Below are positions 1-7,540 of a stretch of 37,982 nucleotides of DNA, in pieces. Position 1 is the first letter of the stretch. The number at the start of each line of letters is the position of its first letter. This stretch comes from Akkermansiaceae bacterium. GTDB lineage: Bacteria; Verrucomicrobiota; Verrucomicrobiia; Verrucomicrobiales; Akkermansiaceae. The notes beneath the pieces were generated by a model, which did no database searches, was not told the origin of the DNA, and worked only from the letters and a program-made list of their open reading frames with translations. The stretch lies in the NCBI GenBank assembly GCA_021733795.1, contig JAIPKB010000028.1, positions 1 through 37,982 of the forward strand, given 5' to 3'. The position numbers and the translations under genes were made by a program.

Positions 1-579
1 CCGGAATCCGGGATCCATCAACCACGCCAGGATCACCCCGCCAACAATGCACCCCAGATTGAAAAACGCCGAGGCCACCGCCGGAATGAAAAACACCCGC
101 TTGGAATTGAGCATCCCCATCACCAGCGCGGTGATCGAAACGATGGTGATGAACGGATACATCAACTGCGCCAGCCAGATGCAGAGCTGGTAGCTCTCCT
201 CGTTTTTCCACCCCGGATTGAGCACCCTAACCAGGATCGGTGCCAGCGCCACCCCGCCCACCGCCACAAAGCTCATGAAACACAGGGTGAGCGTGATCAT
301 CTTGCGTGCCAGTACCCACGCCGCTTCATCGCCCTCACTCTTGATCGTCTTGCTGAAAGTCGTGACAAATGCCGTGGACAACGCCCCCTCGGCAAATAAA
401 TCCCGGAGCATGTTAGGCGTGCGGAAAGCCGCCGTGAAGATCCCGGCGAACTTCGTTCCGAACCACCCGGCGAGCAACTGATCCCGCACCAGGCCCAACA
501 CCCGGCTGCATAAAATCGCGATGGACACGACCCCGGTCGAACGGGCCTGGGACTGCGGTTGCTGGCGCTCGTCGCTCAT
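1..579 (-). CDS. murJ: Lipid II flippase MurJ (N-terminal part, cut by window edge)
   Basis: I translated this by hand because the frame stays open to the left edge. The first 193 codons read as the start of a polytopic MurJ/MviN protein, the inner-membrane flippase that carries lipid II for peptidoglycan synthesis. The N-terminus has the family's typical run, with VSIAILCSRVLGLVRDQLLA followed by FGTKFAGIFTAAFRTPNMLR and then LFAEGALSTAFVTTFS. The conserved arginines in these segments belong to the family's central cavity. The ATG at 577-579 precedes a short charged leader (MSDERQQ). The gene lies 57 bases after accD on the same strand, so the two may be cotranscribed. The C-terminal two thirds are outside the window. 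Confidence 0.93.
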   Translation of the reverse strand, partial: MSDERQQPQSQARSTGVVSIAILCSRVLGLVRDQLLAGWFGTKFAGIFTAAFRTPNMLRDLFAEGALSTAFVTTFSKTIKSEGDEAAWVLARKMITLTLCFMSFVAVGGVALAPILVRVLNPGWKNEESYQLCIWLAQLMYPFITIVSITALVMGMLNSKRVFFIPAVASAFFNLGCIVGGVILAWLMDPGFR

Positions 580-636
580 GGTTCGGCTAGGTGATCCGGG
601 TGCGCTGCCGCCCCTCTTCCTCGATTCTCCCCCGAC

Positions 637-1470
637 TCACGCCTCCGGCATCATGAAGCCAAGCAGCTTGCCCAACTTGCCCCGCAACTCGTGGCGCTGC
701 ACGATCGCATCGACCAAACCGTGTTCGAGCATGAACTCCGCCGTCTGGAAGCCCGACGGCAGATTCTGATGGGTGGTTTCCTTCACTACCCGCGGCCCGG
801 CAAACCCGATCATACAGCGTGGTTCGGCCAGATTGATATCGCCAATGGTCGCAAACGAAGCGGTCACCCCGCCGGTGGTCGGATGGGTCATCACCGAAAT
901 ATACGGTAGCTTCGCCTCGGACAAACGCGCCAGCGCACCACAGGTCTTGGCCATCTGCATCAGCGAGAGCATCCCCTCCTGCATCCGGGCCCCCGACGAA
1001 GCGGAGGCAATTACCAGCCCCCGCCGTTCGGCGATCGCCATTTCCACCGCGCGGGTGATCTTCTCCCCCACCACCGAGCCCATCGAGCCCGCGAAATACT
1101 TGAAATCCATCACCGCGATCATCGCCCGGTGTCCACCGATCAACAAGCGCCCGGTCACCACCGCATCTTCCAGGCCCGTCTTCGCACACAAATCCGCCGT
1201 TTTCTCGGCATAACCATCGAACCCGAGCGGATTGGCACTCACCAGCCCCATCTCAGTCTCCTCAAAACTTCCTTCATCCGCGATCAGCGCAATGCGCTGG
1301 CGGGCCTCGATCAGGAAATGATTGTTGCAGGACTGGCAGACGTAATGATGCTGCTGGAGTTCGAGGATATGGATCATCCCCCCGCATTCCGGACATTTGA
1401 TCCAAAGGCCTTCCGGTATGTCCTCGCGACGATCCCGGCGCTGGAGCAGTGGTTTACTGAAAATTCCCAT
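637..1470 (-). CDS. accD: Acetyl-CoA carboxylase carboxyltransferase subunit beta
   Basis: This is the beta subunit of the carboxyltransferase that moves the carboxyl group from carboxybiotin to acetyl-CoA, making malonyl-CoA for fatty acid synthesis in the cytoplasm. I chose the start at 1470, which gives MGIFSKPLLQRRDRREDIPEG, the classical AccD N-terminus, and 277 residues. An in-frame upstream extension to 1581 has no family similarity. The zinc ribbon is CPEC then CQSC with 15 residues between the pairs, at about residues 27-49. The crotonase-like core includes SGARMQEGMLSLMQMAKT and the glycine-rich HPTTGGVTASFA, followed by AEPRCMIGFAGPRVV, all diagnostic. accA is not in the window. 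murJ follows on the same strand. Confidence 0.97.
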   Translation of the reverse strand: MGIFSKPLLQRRDRREDIPEGLWIKCPECGGMIHILELQQHHYVCQSCNNHFLIEARQRIALIADEGSFEETEMGLVSANPLGFDGYAEKTADLCAKTGLEDAVVTGRLLIGGHRAMIAVMDFKYFAGSMGSVVGEKITRAVEMAIAERRGLVIASASSGARMQEGMLSLMQMAKTCGALARLSEAKLPYISVMTHPTTGGVTASFATIGDINLAEPRCMIGFAGPRVVKETTHQNLPSGFQTAEFMLEHGLVDAIVQRHELRGKLGKLLGFMMPEA

Positions 1471-1674
1471 GACTTTAGATAGATTCGGATGAAAACTGGT
1501 GTAATAAAACGGACAAGCTGCCGCGCGCCCAACGTAACCGTTGACACGACTGCCGACAACCTTCATTTTCGCGCCTTCCACCCGCCCGAAGCTATTCTTA
1601 GGGAATCCGAAATAATTCTTTACAATCCCCCATTTTTTCCGAACATTGTGTTGCGCTCCCGGATTTCACACCTC

Positions 1675-1893
1675 ATGAAAGTATCGAATTTTGTCAGCGG
1701 TTCCGCCTTGATCCTCGCCGGATGGCTTGGAGCCACATTTATTCATCAGGTTTCACCGCTGCAATACCCGCGCCAAACCAAGGGTAATGCCTCCGCCCGG
1801 AATACCACCGTGCCGGTCCTCCAACCGACCCCATCTCCGCTCCCCCAGCCGCTTGAGACAAGAGGCATGGCAACGGCAGGCTCCAAGCAATAG
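1675..1893 (+). CDS. Doubtful small protein, one membrane segment and Pro-rich tail
   Basis: This is a 72-residue open frame divergent from accD. It begins MKVSNF and has one hydrophobic stretch (about residues 6-24), followed by a Ser/Thr/Pro-rich tail containing PTPSPLPQPLE. The layout fits a small secreted or membrane-anchored protein, but I recognise no family. There is no Shine-Dalgarno sequence before the ATG, and the frame ends beside a repeat-rich spacer, so it may be spurious. The only support is a plausible N-terminus and the lack of any other gene over about 600 bases. Confidence 0.33.
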   Translation: MKVSNFVSGSALILAGWLGATFIHQVSPLQYPRQTKGNASARNTTVPVLQPTPSPLPQPLETRGMATAGSKQ

Positions 1894-1925
1894 CGCCTGC
1901 GGGGAGCACACGCGCCCTCGCGGGT

Positions 1926-1949
1926 GTTGTCGGTACCCCCGCCGACAAC
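1926..1949. repeat. Inverted repeat with dispersed GCCGACAACCTTCA motif
   Basis: GTTGTCGG at 1926-1933 pairs with CCGACAAC at 1942-1949 around an 8-base loop. The right arm and its flank, GCCGACAACCTTCA (1941-1954), occur again exactly at 1552-1565, upstream of accD. Two exact 14-base copies in neighbouring non-coding gaps suggest a dispersed intergenic repeat rather than a gene-specific terminator. The rest of the 1894-2082 gap shows no other feature I can support. Confidence 0.5.
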
Positions 1950-2082
1950 CTTCACGGTTTACCGATTGACGCACCGAATGGCGGGTATCAAAAACCGCTG
2001 GTTGGGCAAGAACAGGGGAAGAAAATCATGTAATTCCCGCTTTTGGGATTGCGCCTGAGAAATGACCTGACATGCTCTCCAT

Positions 2083-2331
2083 ATGGCTCAAGAACCCAAC
2101 ATCTGCGATACCAAACCCCTTGCCCTCGAAGTCGAAGCCGGCACCCACTGGTGGTGTTCCTGCGGAAAAGCCGCCCAACAACCGTTCTGCGACGGTTCCC
2201 ATAAGGGATCGGGCTTCCAACCGGTCAAATTCGAGGTGGCAGAGAAAACCACCGTCTGGTGGTGCCAATGCAAACACACCGGCAACCCGCCCCTTTGCGA
2301 CGGCGCCCACAAAAAACTCCGGGGCCAGTAA
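2083..2331 (+). CDS. Double CDGSH-type iron-sulfur protein
   Basis: This 82-residue protein is made almost entirely of two CDGSH zinc-finger-like motifs, each of which binds a redox-active [2Fe-2S] cluster through three cysteines and one histidine. Motif one is C25-S-C27 ... C36-DGS-H40 and motif two is C61-Q-C63 ... C72-DGA-H76. Both match the CxC-x8-CDGxH spacing of the mitoNEET/Miner2 class, and the tandem arrangement resembles the CISD3 (MiNT)-like type. There is no signal peptide or membrane anchor, so it should be cytoplasmic. Its partners are unknown. It is convergent with the respiratory operon and separated from it by a hairpin-rich spacer. The start is the ATG at 2083; no Shine-Dalgarno sequence is visible. 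Confidence 0.93.
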   Translation: MAQEPNICDTKPLALEVEAGTHWWCSCGKAAQQPFCDGSHKGSGFQPVKFEVAEKTTVWWCQCKHTGNPPLCDGAHKKLRGQ

Positions 2332-2358
2332 CGCCCCGTTTTCCCACCCGCGAAGTAG

Positions 2359-2451
2359 GACAGGCTTCCAGCCTGTCTTGTGCAAGCGTGGTTTTCCATC
2401 ACGTGGCGGCGGTGGGGAGCACCGCCATCCTGGCGGCTGTCTCCGGCAGCC
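2359..2451. repeat. Cluster of three short hairpins between convergent genes
   Basis: Three inverted repeats lie in this gap. GACAGGCT/AGCCTGTC (2359-2377) has a 3-base loop. GGCGGTG/CACCGCC (2408-2426) has a 5-base loop. GGCTG/CAGCC (2435-2451) has a 7-base loop. None is followed by a T-tract on either strand, so they are not classical intrinsic terminators, although the first could act as a bidirectional transcription barrier between the CDGSH gene and the cytochrome gene ending at 2559. From memory, the phrase around the first hairpin resembles intergenic repeats in planctomycete and verrucomicrobial genomes, but I could not check this. Confidence 0.55.
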
Positions 2452-2558
2452 CCCCTTCAGGGCTTTCGCCTCGCTCAAGTCTGCTTTTCACCACCGCCGC
2501 GGCAAACAAGGTCTGACTTTTCATCAGGTGCCCAACCGCAGTCCCCTTCTCTCCATCG

Positions 2559-3407
2559 TCACGGCGCACCAGGTGCAGGTACCGGTGGGGCGGCATCAGG
2601 TGCCGGTGCGGTTCCCGTCGCCGGTGCGGTTTCCGCCGGCGGAGCGACCGGGACAGCTGACGGGGCTGCTGCCACCGCAACCGGGGCAAAGGTGAGCGGA
2701 TCGACCATATCATCGGGTTTCACCTCCTTGCCTTCGAGATTGCGCACGTGATCGGCGAGTTCCCCAGCGGACATCAGTTGCCCGGCGTTTTTGCGGGCGG
2801 CGGAGGCCTTCATGGCATTGCGGGCCATTTCGACGGTAACCACATCACCCTTGGTGTTGCCGAAATGGTTGCGGACGTAGGTCATGATCCCGGCCAGGTC
2901 CTCCGGAGTCATCCCGATCCCCTGCGGAGTCATCACCCCGTAGGTCTTCCCATCGCTCACCGCACCGGCCAGCCCGTTGAGGACAATCAACGAGAACCGC
3001 TCGGTTTCACCCAGCGCCCACGGCGAACCGACCAGCGAGGGGTAGGTGACGCCGTTGCCCTTCGCCTCCGGGCCATGGCAGGTGATGCACTTTCCTTCGA
3101 AGATCTTCTTGCCTCTGGCCATGTACGCGTCCAGCGCCTTCTTGGGTGCGGGCGGGGTGATTTTAGCACCGGGCGGGCGCTCGCGAACGTATCCATCCCG
3201 GAACAACGAGGCATAGGAAAACTGATTGCCGGAATAACCCGCGATGAGCCCACCGAGAATCAACACCGCACCACAGATCACGGTCGTGCGCAGGGAGATC
3301 GGCTCACTGCCACTCTCCGGAATGCTTTTCTCACGCTCCACCGGCGGCGGACTCGCTACGGCCGGAACAGAGTTCTCAAGATCGGGTTGCTGACTGGGGG
3401 CGGACAT
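2559..3407 (-). CDS. Membrane-anchored monoheme cytochrome c, last gene of the act operon
   Basis: This is a 282-residue c-type cytochrome. A Pro/Ser-rich N-terminus is followed by one transmembrane helix (about residues 41-58) and a periplasmic class I cytochrome domain. The heme site is CITCH at 107-111, followed by HGPEAKGNG. A Met in YGVMTPQGIGMTPEDL is the probable sixth ligand. The C-terminus is a long Ala/Pro-rich tail (roughly the last 45 residues) with no recognisable fold. I start at the ATG at 3407. A TTG at 3440 would extend the frame up to the previous stop and is less likely. In position it takes the place of a CcoP-type subunit but has only one heme. It probably relays electrons for the respiratory complex encoded upstream. 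Confidence 0.86.
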   Translation of the reverse strand: MSAPSQQPDLENSVPAVASPPPVEREKSIPESGSEPISLRTTVICGAVLILGGLIAGYSGNQFSYASLFRDGYVRERPPGAKITPPAPKKALDAYMARGKKIFEGKCITCHGPEAKGNGVTYPSLVGSPWALGETERFSLIVLNGLAGAVSDGKTYGVMTPQGIGMTPEDLAGIMTYVRNHFGNTKGDVVTVEMARNAMKASAARKNAGQLMSAGELADHVRNLEGKEVKPDDMVDPLTFAPVAVAAAPSAVPVAPPAETAPATGTAPAPDAAPPVPAPGAP

Positions 3408-3440
3408 GGCGGGTTGGGAATGGGGCTCGGAGGAAATCAA

Positions 3441-4160
3441 TCACTTGGCGGACGGCTGCTTGTCGCCGGCGAAGGGGAAATTGAGTGCGGCTGGCACGGG
3501 CTGGTCTTTTTTCATCGAAAGCAGGTAGGAAACCAGCGCCCTGGCATCGGCATCCGGCACCAGCACCGTGGTCTCGGTTTCGCCAAAGGGCATCGCCTCG
3601 TCCGGCCGCTGGCCCTTGACCTCGATTTCGTCGAACATATATTTGTGCGAAGGACAGATCGCCTTGGCCTGCTCCGGCTTGAGGCGTGGGTCGTAAAGGT
3701 GGGCATAGAAGGCCGCCTCCAGGTTATCATCACCCTTGACTGCCGCAGCCGCCTCGAAGCGCCGCGCCACGTTGCTCAAGTCCGGACCGATCCGGGCGCT
3801 GCCGATTTGAGCGAACCGCTCGCCTTCAAAATCGTAGGCGTTGGTCTCACGGCGGGTATCCCCCCGTTGCGGATCGTTTTGCAAGCCGCCCATATCCGGA
3901 CGGTGCATGTCCTGACCGGCGTAGGTGGGCCGCACGAGTTGGGTGTGGCACAAATAGCAACCGTTCTCGCCGTAAACCCGCGCGCCGTTGGCGATGCGCC
4001 CGCCGCGTTTCGGATAGAACACTCCTTCGGCACCATCAAGGTCCTTGTTGAATTGGATGGGGGCAAGATTGCGCATCTTGACGAACGGGATGATCACGAG
4101 GCACAACCAGGCCAGACCAAAGCTGGCGGCGAGACCGAGGATGAAATTGCGGAGGCTCAT
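3441..4160 (-). CDS. CcoO-like monoheme cytochrome c subunit
   Basis: This 239-residue protein has an N-terminal membrane helix (about residues 5-25) and one heme site, CYLCH at 68-72, inside NGCYLCHTQLVRP. That is the hallmark of CcoO/FixO, the monoheme subunit of cbb3 oxidases. IGPDLSNVARRF matches the CcoO GPDLxxVGxRY region, and DEAMPFGE holds the likely axial Met. I chose the ATG at 4160 because MSLRNFILGLAASF is a normal anchor start; the upstream extension overlaps the previous gene. It follows the CcoN-like gene by 28 bases. It is a close CcoO homologue by motif, but its partner CcoN-like protein lacks the oxygen-reducing site, so its role as an oxidase subunit is uncertain. Confidence 0.9.
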   Translation of the reverse strand: MSLRNFILGLAASFGLAWLCLVIIPFVKMRNLAPIQFNKDLDGAEGVFYPKRGGRIANGARVYGENGCYLCHTQLVRPTYAGQDMHRPDMGGLQNDPQRGDTRRETNAYDFEGERFAQIGSARIGPDLSNVARRFEAAAAVKGDDNLEAAFYAHLYDPRLKPEQAKAICPSHKYMFDEIEVKGQRPDEAMPFGETETTVLVPDADARALVSYLLSMKKDQPVPAALNFPFAGDKQPSAK

Positions 4161-4188
4161 TGGGATGAAATGAAAGGTTAAGGCCGGG

Positions 4189-5667
4189 CTAGGGTGTGGT
4201 GGATTGCGGGTCTTCTGTCTGCTGGCTTTGAGCGACACGGTCTTCTGTCTTGGCCTTGCAGGCGGCAAGCAGGCGGTCCGGCCGCAGCCACATCAGGGCC
4301 AGATGAAGAAAGAAAAATACATTGGCGAAAAGGATGACACACCAGGCAAAAGTGGAGACCGCCGCAAACGGGCGCAGGGTATCGACCACGTATTCCCACG
4401 GCTGCAGCCAGGCTTCCGCCGCCGAACCGTGGACGTAACCGCCGATCATGGCACCCACCACGATGGCTCCGATCCCGTAAACCGAGAAAAAGAAGTGCAT
4501 GTTGATCAGGCGTGGATAACGCCACTCGCAGTTGGTCAGGCGCGGCACCATGAAATACACCGCGGCAAACATCATGAACCCGAACACTCCGTAAACCGCC
4601 AGCATGTCAAAGCCGTAACCGGAAAGCGAAAACTGCACCTTCCACAATGATGACCCCGGCAGATTGAACAACACCGCGGTGGCCGCGAGCACCAGCATCG
4701 ACACCAACCCCGCCAGGGTGAAACTCATTGGCGCGCATTTCGGCAACTTTTCCTCGGAAGAGAAAATCGTACGCAGCAGGTTCAGCGCCGCGATCAGCAG
4801 CGGGACCGCCAGCAAGGCCGTCGCCGCCGCCCCAACATATGGGAGAAACACCGGAAGCGGCGCACCCGCCAGCTTCTGCATGCCCGCCCACGGGGCCACC
4901 ACCGCCAGCGACCAGAAACCCAACCGCGCAAGAGTATGGCTCGGAATCGGCCGCCCGGTCAGCTTCGGAGCCAAATAGTAGGCCGCACCCAGAGCGCTCG
5001 GCACGAAAAACAAAAACACCAGACCGGATTTGAACCAAGCATTGATCCCAGCCGCCATCACCGGATGCCCGGGCACGCAAAACAACAGCGTGTTGGCCGT
5101 GATCGAAAGCCACGGGAACCACATCATCGCCCCCAGCAAATACCACTGGGCCACGAAGGTCCGCTCCCCGGCCCGCACCCGAAACTGGATGAACGACCAC
5201 ACCACGATGGCGATATAACTCAACAACAGCACCGGCCAGGCAAACCGCGGAAACTCCATCCACGGCATCCCGCTGCCCTCACCGCACAAAATCCCCAGCG
5301 TTCCTAACAATACACCGAGATTCCACACATGCCCCGCCGCAAGAATGGTGCCCGCCGAGCGGCATTCCTGCCGGGACATCCGCGCCATCAGCCAGATCAA
5401 CACTCCGAATCCGGACTGAAATCCCCAGCCGTAAATCAAGGTGTTGATGTGCGCCGGAAATACCCGGCCGAAATCGACAAAACCACAACCGTCAAGGAAA
5501 GTCGGGCAGTGCACCTTGATCGAGGCGGTGATCGCCAACAGGATCGACACCGCGAGCCACGCCGCTCCGCTGGTTAGAAAAAACATCACCGGGTGACGCA
5601 GCGAGCGGTCGATACCGGCGCGGATCGCGGCGTCCGAGGTGGGGGTTGCAGAGGATGCGGATGACAT
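4189..5667 (-). CDS. CcoN-like subunit I lacking the heme-copper active site
   Basis: This is a 492-residue protein with about twelve hydrophobic helices, clearly related to cbb3 oxidase subunit I. Landmarks such as DFGRVFPAHINTLIYGWG, the YYLAPKLTGRPIPSHTL region (CcoN: YYFVPK..RPVYSYRL) and VYFMVPRLTNCEW line up with CcoN. My hand alignment to CcoN keeps one low-spin heme ligand, H73. The three CuB histidines align with S214, Q264 and K265. The heme b3 and second low-spin heme histidines align with F353 and M355. The cross-linked tyrosine position is A258. Oxygen reduction by the known mechanism therefore looks impossible. The gene is intact, in operon with CcoO-like and act genes, and shows no decay. 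The last about 20 codons contain a repeat also found in a non-coding gap. Confidence 0.92.
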   Translation of the reverse strand: MSSASSATPTSDAAIRAGIDRSLRHPVMFFLTSGAAWLAVSILLAITASIKVHCPTFLDGCGFVDFGRVFPAHINTLIYGWGFQSGFGVLIWLMARMSRQECRSAGTILAAGHVWNLGVLLGTLGILCGEGSGMPWMEFPRFAWPVLLLSYIAIVVWSFIQFRVRAGERTFVAQWYLLGAMMWFPWLSITANTLLFCVPGHPVMAAGINAWFKSGLVFLFFVPSALGAAYYLAPKLTGRPIPSHTLARLGFWSLAVVAPWAGMQKLAGAPLPVFLPYVGAAATALLAVPLLIAALNLLRTIFSSEEKLPKCAPMSFTLAGLVSMLVLAATAVLFNLPGSSLWKVQFSLSGYGFDMLAVYGVFGFMMFAAVYFMVPRLTNCEWRYPRLINMHFFFSVYGIGAIVVGAMIGGYVHGSAAEAWLQPWEYVVDTLRPFAAVSTFAWCVILFANVFFFLHLALMWLRPDRLLAACKAKTEDRVAQSQQTEDPQSTTP

Positions 5668-5698
5668 TGGAGTGGAACGAAAATGAAGGATTGCTAGA

Positions 5699-6142
5699 TC
5701 AGGAATTCACGGGAGCAGGAGCATCGGTTTCAGCCGGCGTCCCCTCGGTTGCGGGTGCAGGCGCGGGGGCCGGAACTGGGACCGGGGCCGGCTCGGTCGT
5801 AGGTCCCAGCGCCGGTTCGGCGATCAATGCTTTGGAGGTGGGAGATTCCGGCACCACTTGGTCCGGGCGTTCCACCGCCACCGGCTTGCTGGCGGCAAGC
5901 TTGGCGGCCACTTCCGGGATCGCGGCCTCGATGTCCGCCGCGGGCAAGGCTTTCGCCTGGGCCTCGGCCACGGTCTGTTGGGTCTGATAACGGGCGACCG
6001 CCACGGCATCCTCCAGATTGGTCGGGGCGGCGCGGTTGAAGATCATGATGGCAGCCAGCACGATGGCGAAGGCGAAAAACGCCCACAGCGCCCACCAGAA
6101 GGTATTGAAGCGGATGATCGGATTGTCACGGGTAGGGTCCAT
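5699..6142 (-). CDS. Small single-pass membrane protein of the act operon
   Basis: This 147-residue protein sits between actF and the CcoN-like gene. It starts MDPTRDNPIIRFNTFWWALW and has one transmembrane helix (about residues 14-36). A charged helical stretch follows (LEDAVAVARYQTQQTVAEAQ), then an Ala/Pro-rich tail that makes up about a third of the protein. It has no heme or metal motif. I recognise no named family. By position and topology it could be an accessory subunit, comparable in place but not in sequence to CcoQ or CcoH. Its tail composition resembles that of the last cytochrome in the operon, which suggests both proteins extend into the periplasm from the same complex. This is inference. 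Confidence 0.72.
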   Translation of the reverse strand: MDPTRDNPIIRFNTFWWALWAFFAFAIVLAAIMIFNRAAPTNLEDAVAVARYQTQQTVAEAQAKALPAADIEAAIPEVAAKLAASKPVAVERPDQVVPESPTSKALIAEPALGPTTEPAPVPVPAPAPAPATEGTPAETDAPAPVNS

Positions 6143-6149
6143 GTTGCTG

Positions 6150-6173
6150 AGTTATCAGTTAAAAGTTATCAGT
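6150..6173. repeat. Direct repeat AGTTATCAGT x2 in the actF gap
   Basis: AGTTATCAGT occurs at 6150-6159 and again at 6164-6173, separated by TAAA. It lies in the 47-base spacer between actF and the small membrane-protein gene. It is one of several short tandem or direct repeats restricted to gene gaps in this window. Confidence 0.5.
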
Positions 6174-6189
6174 AATCGGAAATCGGGGA

Positions 6190-7518
6190 TCAGTTGGTGA
6201 CGTTGGCGCTCTCGAGAATGCGCGGGTCGCGGTTCGGATAGAGCGAGTGCTGGCCGAGGGCACGGACCAGGAAAAAGACAAATGCAGCCCCGATGGTCAC
6301 AAAGGCGAGGATGTCCCCCCAGAACGCGCCGGGGATCGACACCTGCTGCACCAACCCGGCGAAATCCGGTCCCTTGCTCATGGTTTCCCCACCCAGCGAC
6401 ACGCCGCGCTCCGGGATGGTGATGAGGTAGTGGTCGAGCACATGCATACACAGGGTGTAAACCGCGACGACCGAGAGCAGCTTGGGATTCCGCTTGAGCC
6501 AGGCCTGGAGCAGGATGACGAAGGGCACCACAAAATGGCCGAACATCAGGGTGATCATGGCGATGTTCCAATTGCCGGTGTTGCGGATCAGGAAGTAGGA
6601 GGTTTCCTCGGTCTGGTTGGAATACCAGATGAGGAAATACTGGGAGAACGTCACGTAAGCCCAGAACACGGTGAAGGCCAGCATCAGCTTGCCCATCAGG
6701 TGGAAGTGCTCGGGACCCGCCACGTGCTTGAGGTGGCCCATGCTTTTCAACCAGGTGGCCACCAGTACAATCACCGCCATCGAGTTGAGCGCGGCACCGG
6801 CAAACAGATAGACGCCCCACATGGTGGAGAACCAGCGGTAGTCCAGCGCCATCATGAAATCAAACCCGGTGAAGGTAATGGTCAGCGCGAAAATCACCAG
6901 CGTGTAGGTGGAGTGGAAGCGCGCTTTGAACAGCCGCGCCGTGCCAGGAGTCGGATCGGTGTCCTGGGCGGTGGAGATTTTCCGCAGGGCGATGATGATG
7001 GCACTGAGACCCACGCCCCAGAAGATCACCCGGCCATACCAGAACGGCAGGTTCATGTACCAGAATTTATTAGATAACAGGTGGTTGTGGGCGTGCAGCC
7101 AGTCAGCCCTTATCCCATCCGCCCCGCGGTGGATGTTCATCCACTCGTAGAGGTATTGCTGGACGTTGGGGCAAAGCAGCGGCAGGCCGAACAGGAACAT
7201 CCACGGATAGGTGGAGCCGACGTTCTCGAATACCCGGCGCACCGAGGTGCCCCAACTCGAGTTGGAGACATTGTGGAGCAAGGTCCAGAAGCATCCGCCG
7301 ATCGACAGCGTGAGGAAGAAGTAGAACGCGAACAGCCAGGAATAAGCGAACGGCGCGCGCAGCTTCACCGGCGCCCAGAACAGCAGATAGAGGCTGGCCA
7401 GGGTGCCGAGCACCGCCACCACCAGGGCGACGGTTTTGAGGGTGGATACCTTGGACGGGTCGAGATGATCGCCATTGATGGCGATGTCCGCGGAAGTTAC
7501 ATGGTGGTGGTGGGCCAT
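6190..7518 (-). CDS. actF: Alternative complex III subunit ActF
   Basis: ActF is one of the two large polytopic membrane subunits of alternative complex III, the quinol:cytochrome c/HiPIP oxidoreductase that replaces bc1 in some bacteria. The protein is 442 residues with about ten transmembrane helices. The run GFDFMMALDYRWFSTMWGVY is a strong ActF signature, as is the His-rich AHNHLLSNKFWYMN region. I start at 7518, giving MAHHHHVTSADIAING. The four histidines are native, and the in-frame extension to 7596 runs through the 3' end of actE. The gene lies 22 bases after actE in the order actA-B-C-D-E-F. Confidence 0.95.
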   Translation of the reverse strand: MAHHHHVTSADIAINGDHLDPSKVSTLKTVALVVAVLGTLASLYLLFWAPVKLRAPFAYSWLFAFYFFLTLSIGGCFWTLLHNVSNSSWGTSVRRVFENVGSTYPWMFLFGLPLLCPNVQQYLYEWMNIHRGADGIRADWLHAHNHLLSNKFWYMNLPFWYGRVIFWGVGLSAIIIALRKISTAQDTDPTPGTARLFKARFHSTYTLVIFALTITFTGFDFMMALDYRWFSTMWGVYLFAGAALNSMAVIVLVATWLKSMGHLKHVAGPEHFHLMGKLMLAFTVFWAYVTFSQYFLIWYSNQTEETSYFLIRNTGNWNIAMITLMFGHFVVPFVILLQAWLKRNPKLLSVVAVYTLCMHVLDHYLITIPERGVSLGGETMSKGPDFAGLVQQVSIPGAFWGDILAFVTIGAAFVFFLVRALGQHSLYPNRDPRILESANVTN

Positions 7519-7540
7519 TGGGTGGGGAATTGGAAAAGAT

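Noticed and set aside
2748..4181. Long plus-strand open frame of 477 codons across the cytochrome genes
   Set aside because: Antisense shadow of two well-supported cytochrome c genes in GC-rich DNA; its translation is His/Arg/Gly-rich with no recognisable domain.
7498..7518. Run of four histidines at the ActF N-terminus as a sign of an engineered tag
   Set aside because: It sits within a natural ActF start in native sequence context and is too short for a designed His6 tag.
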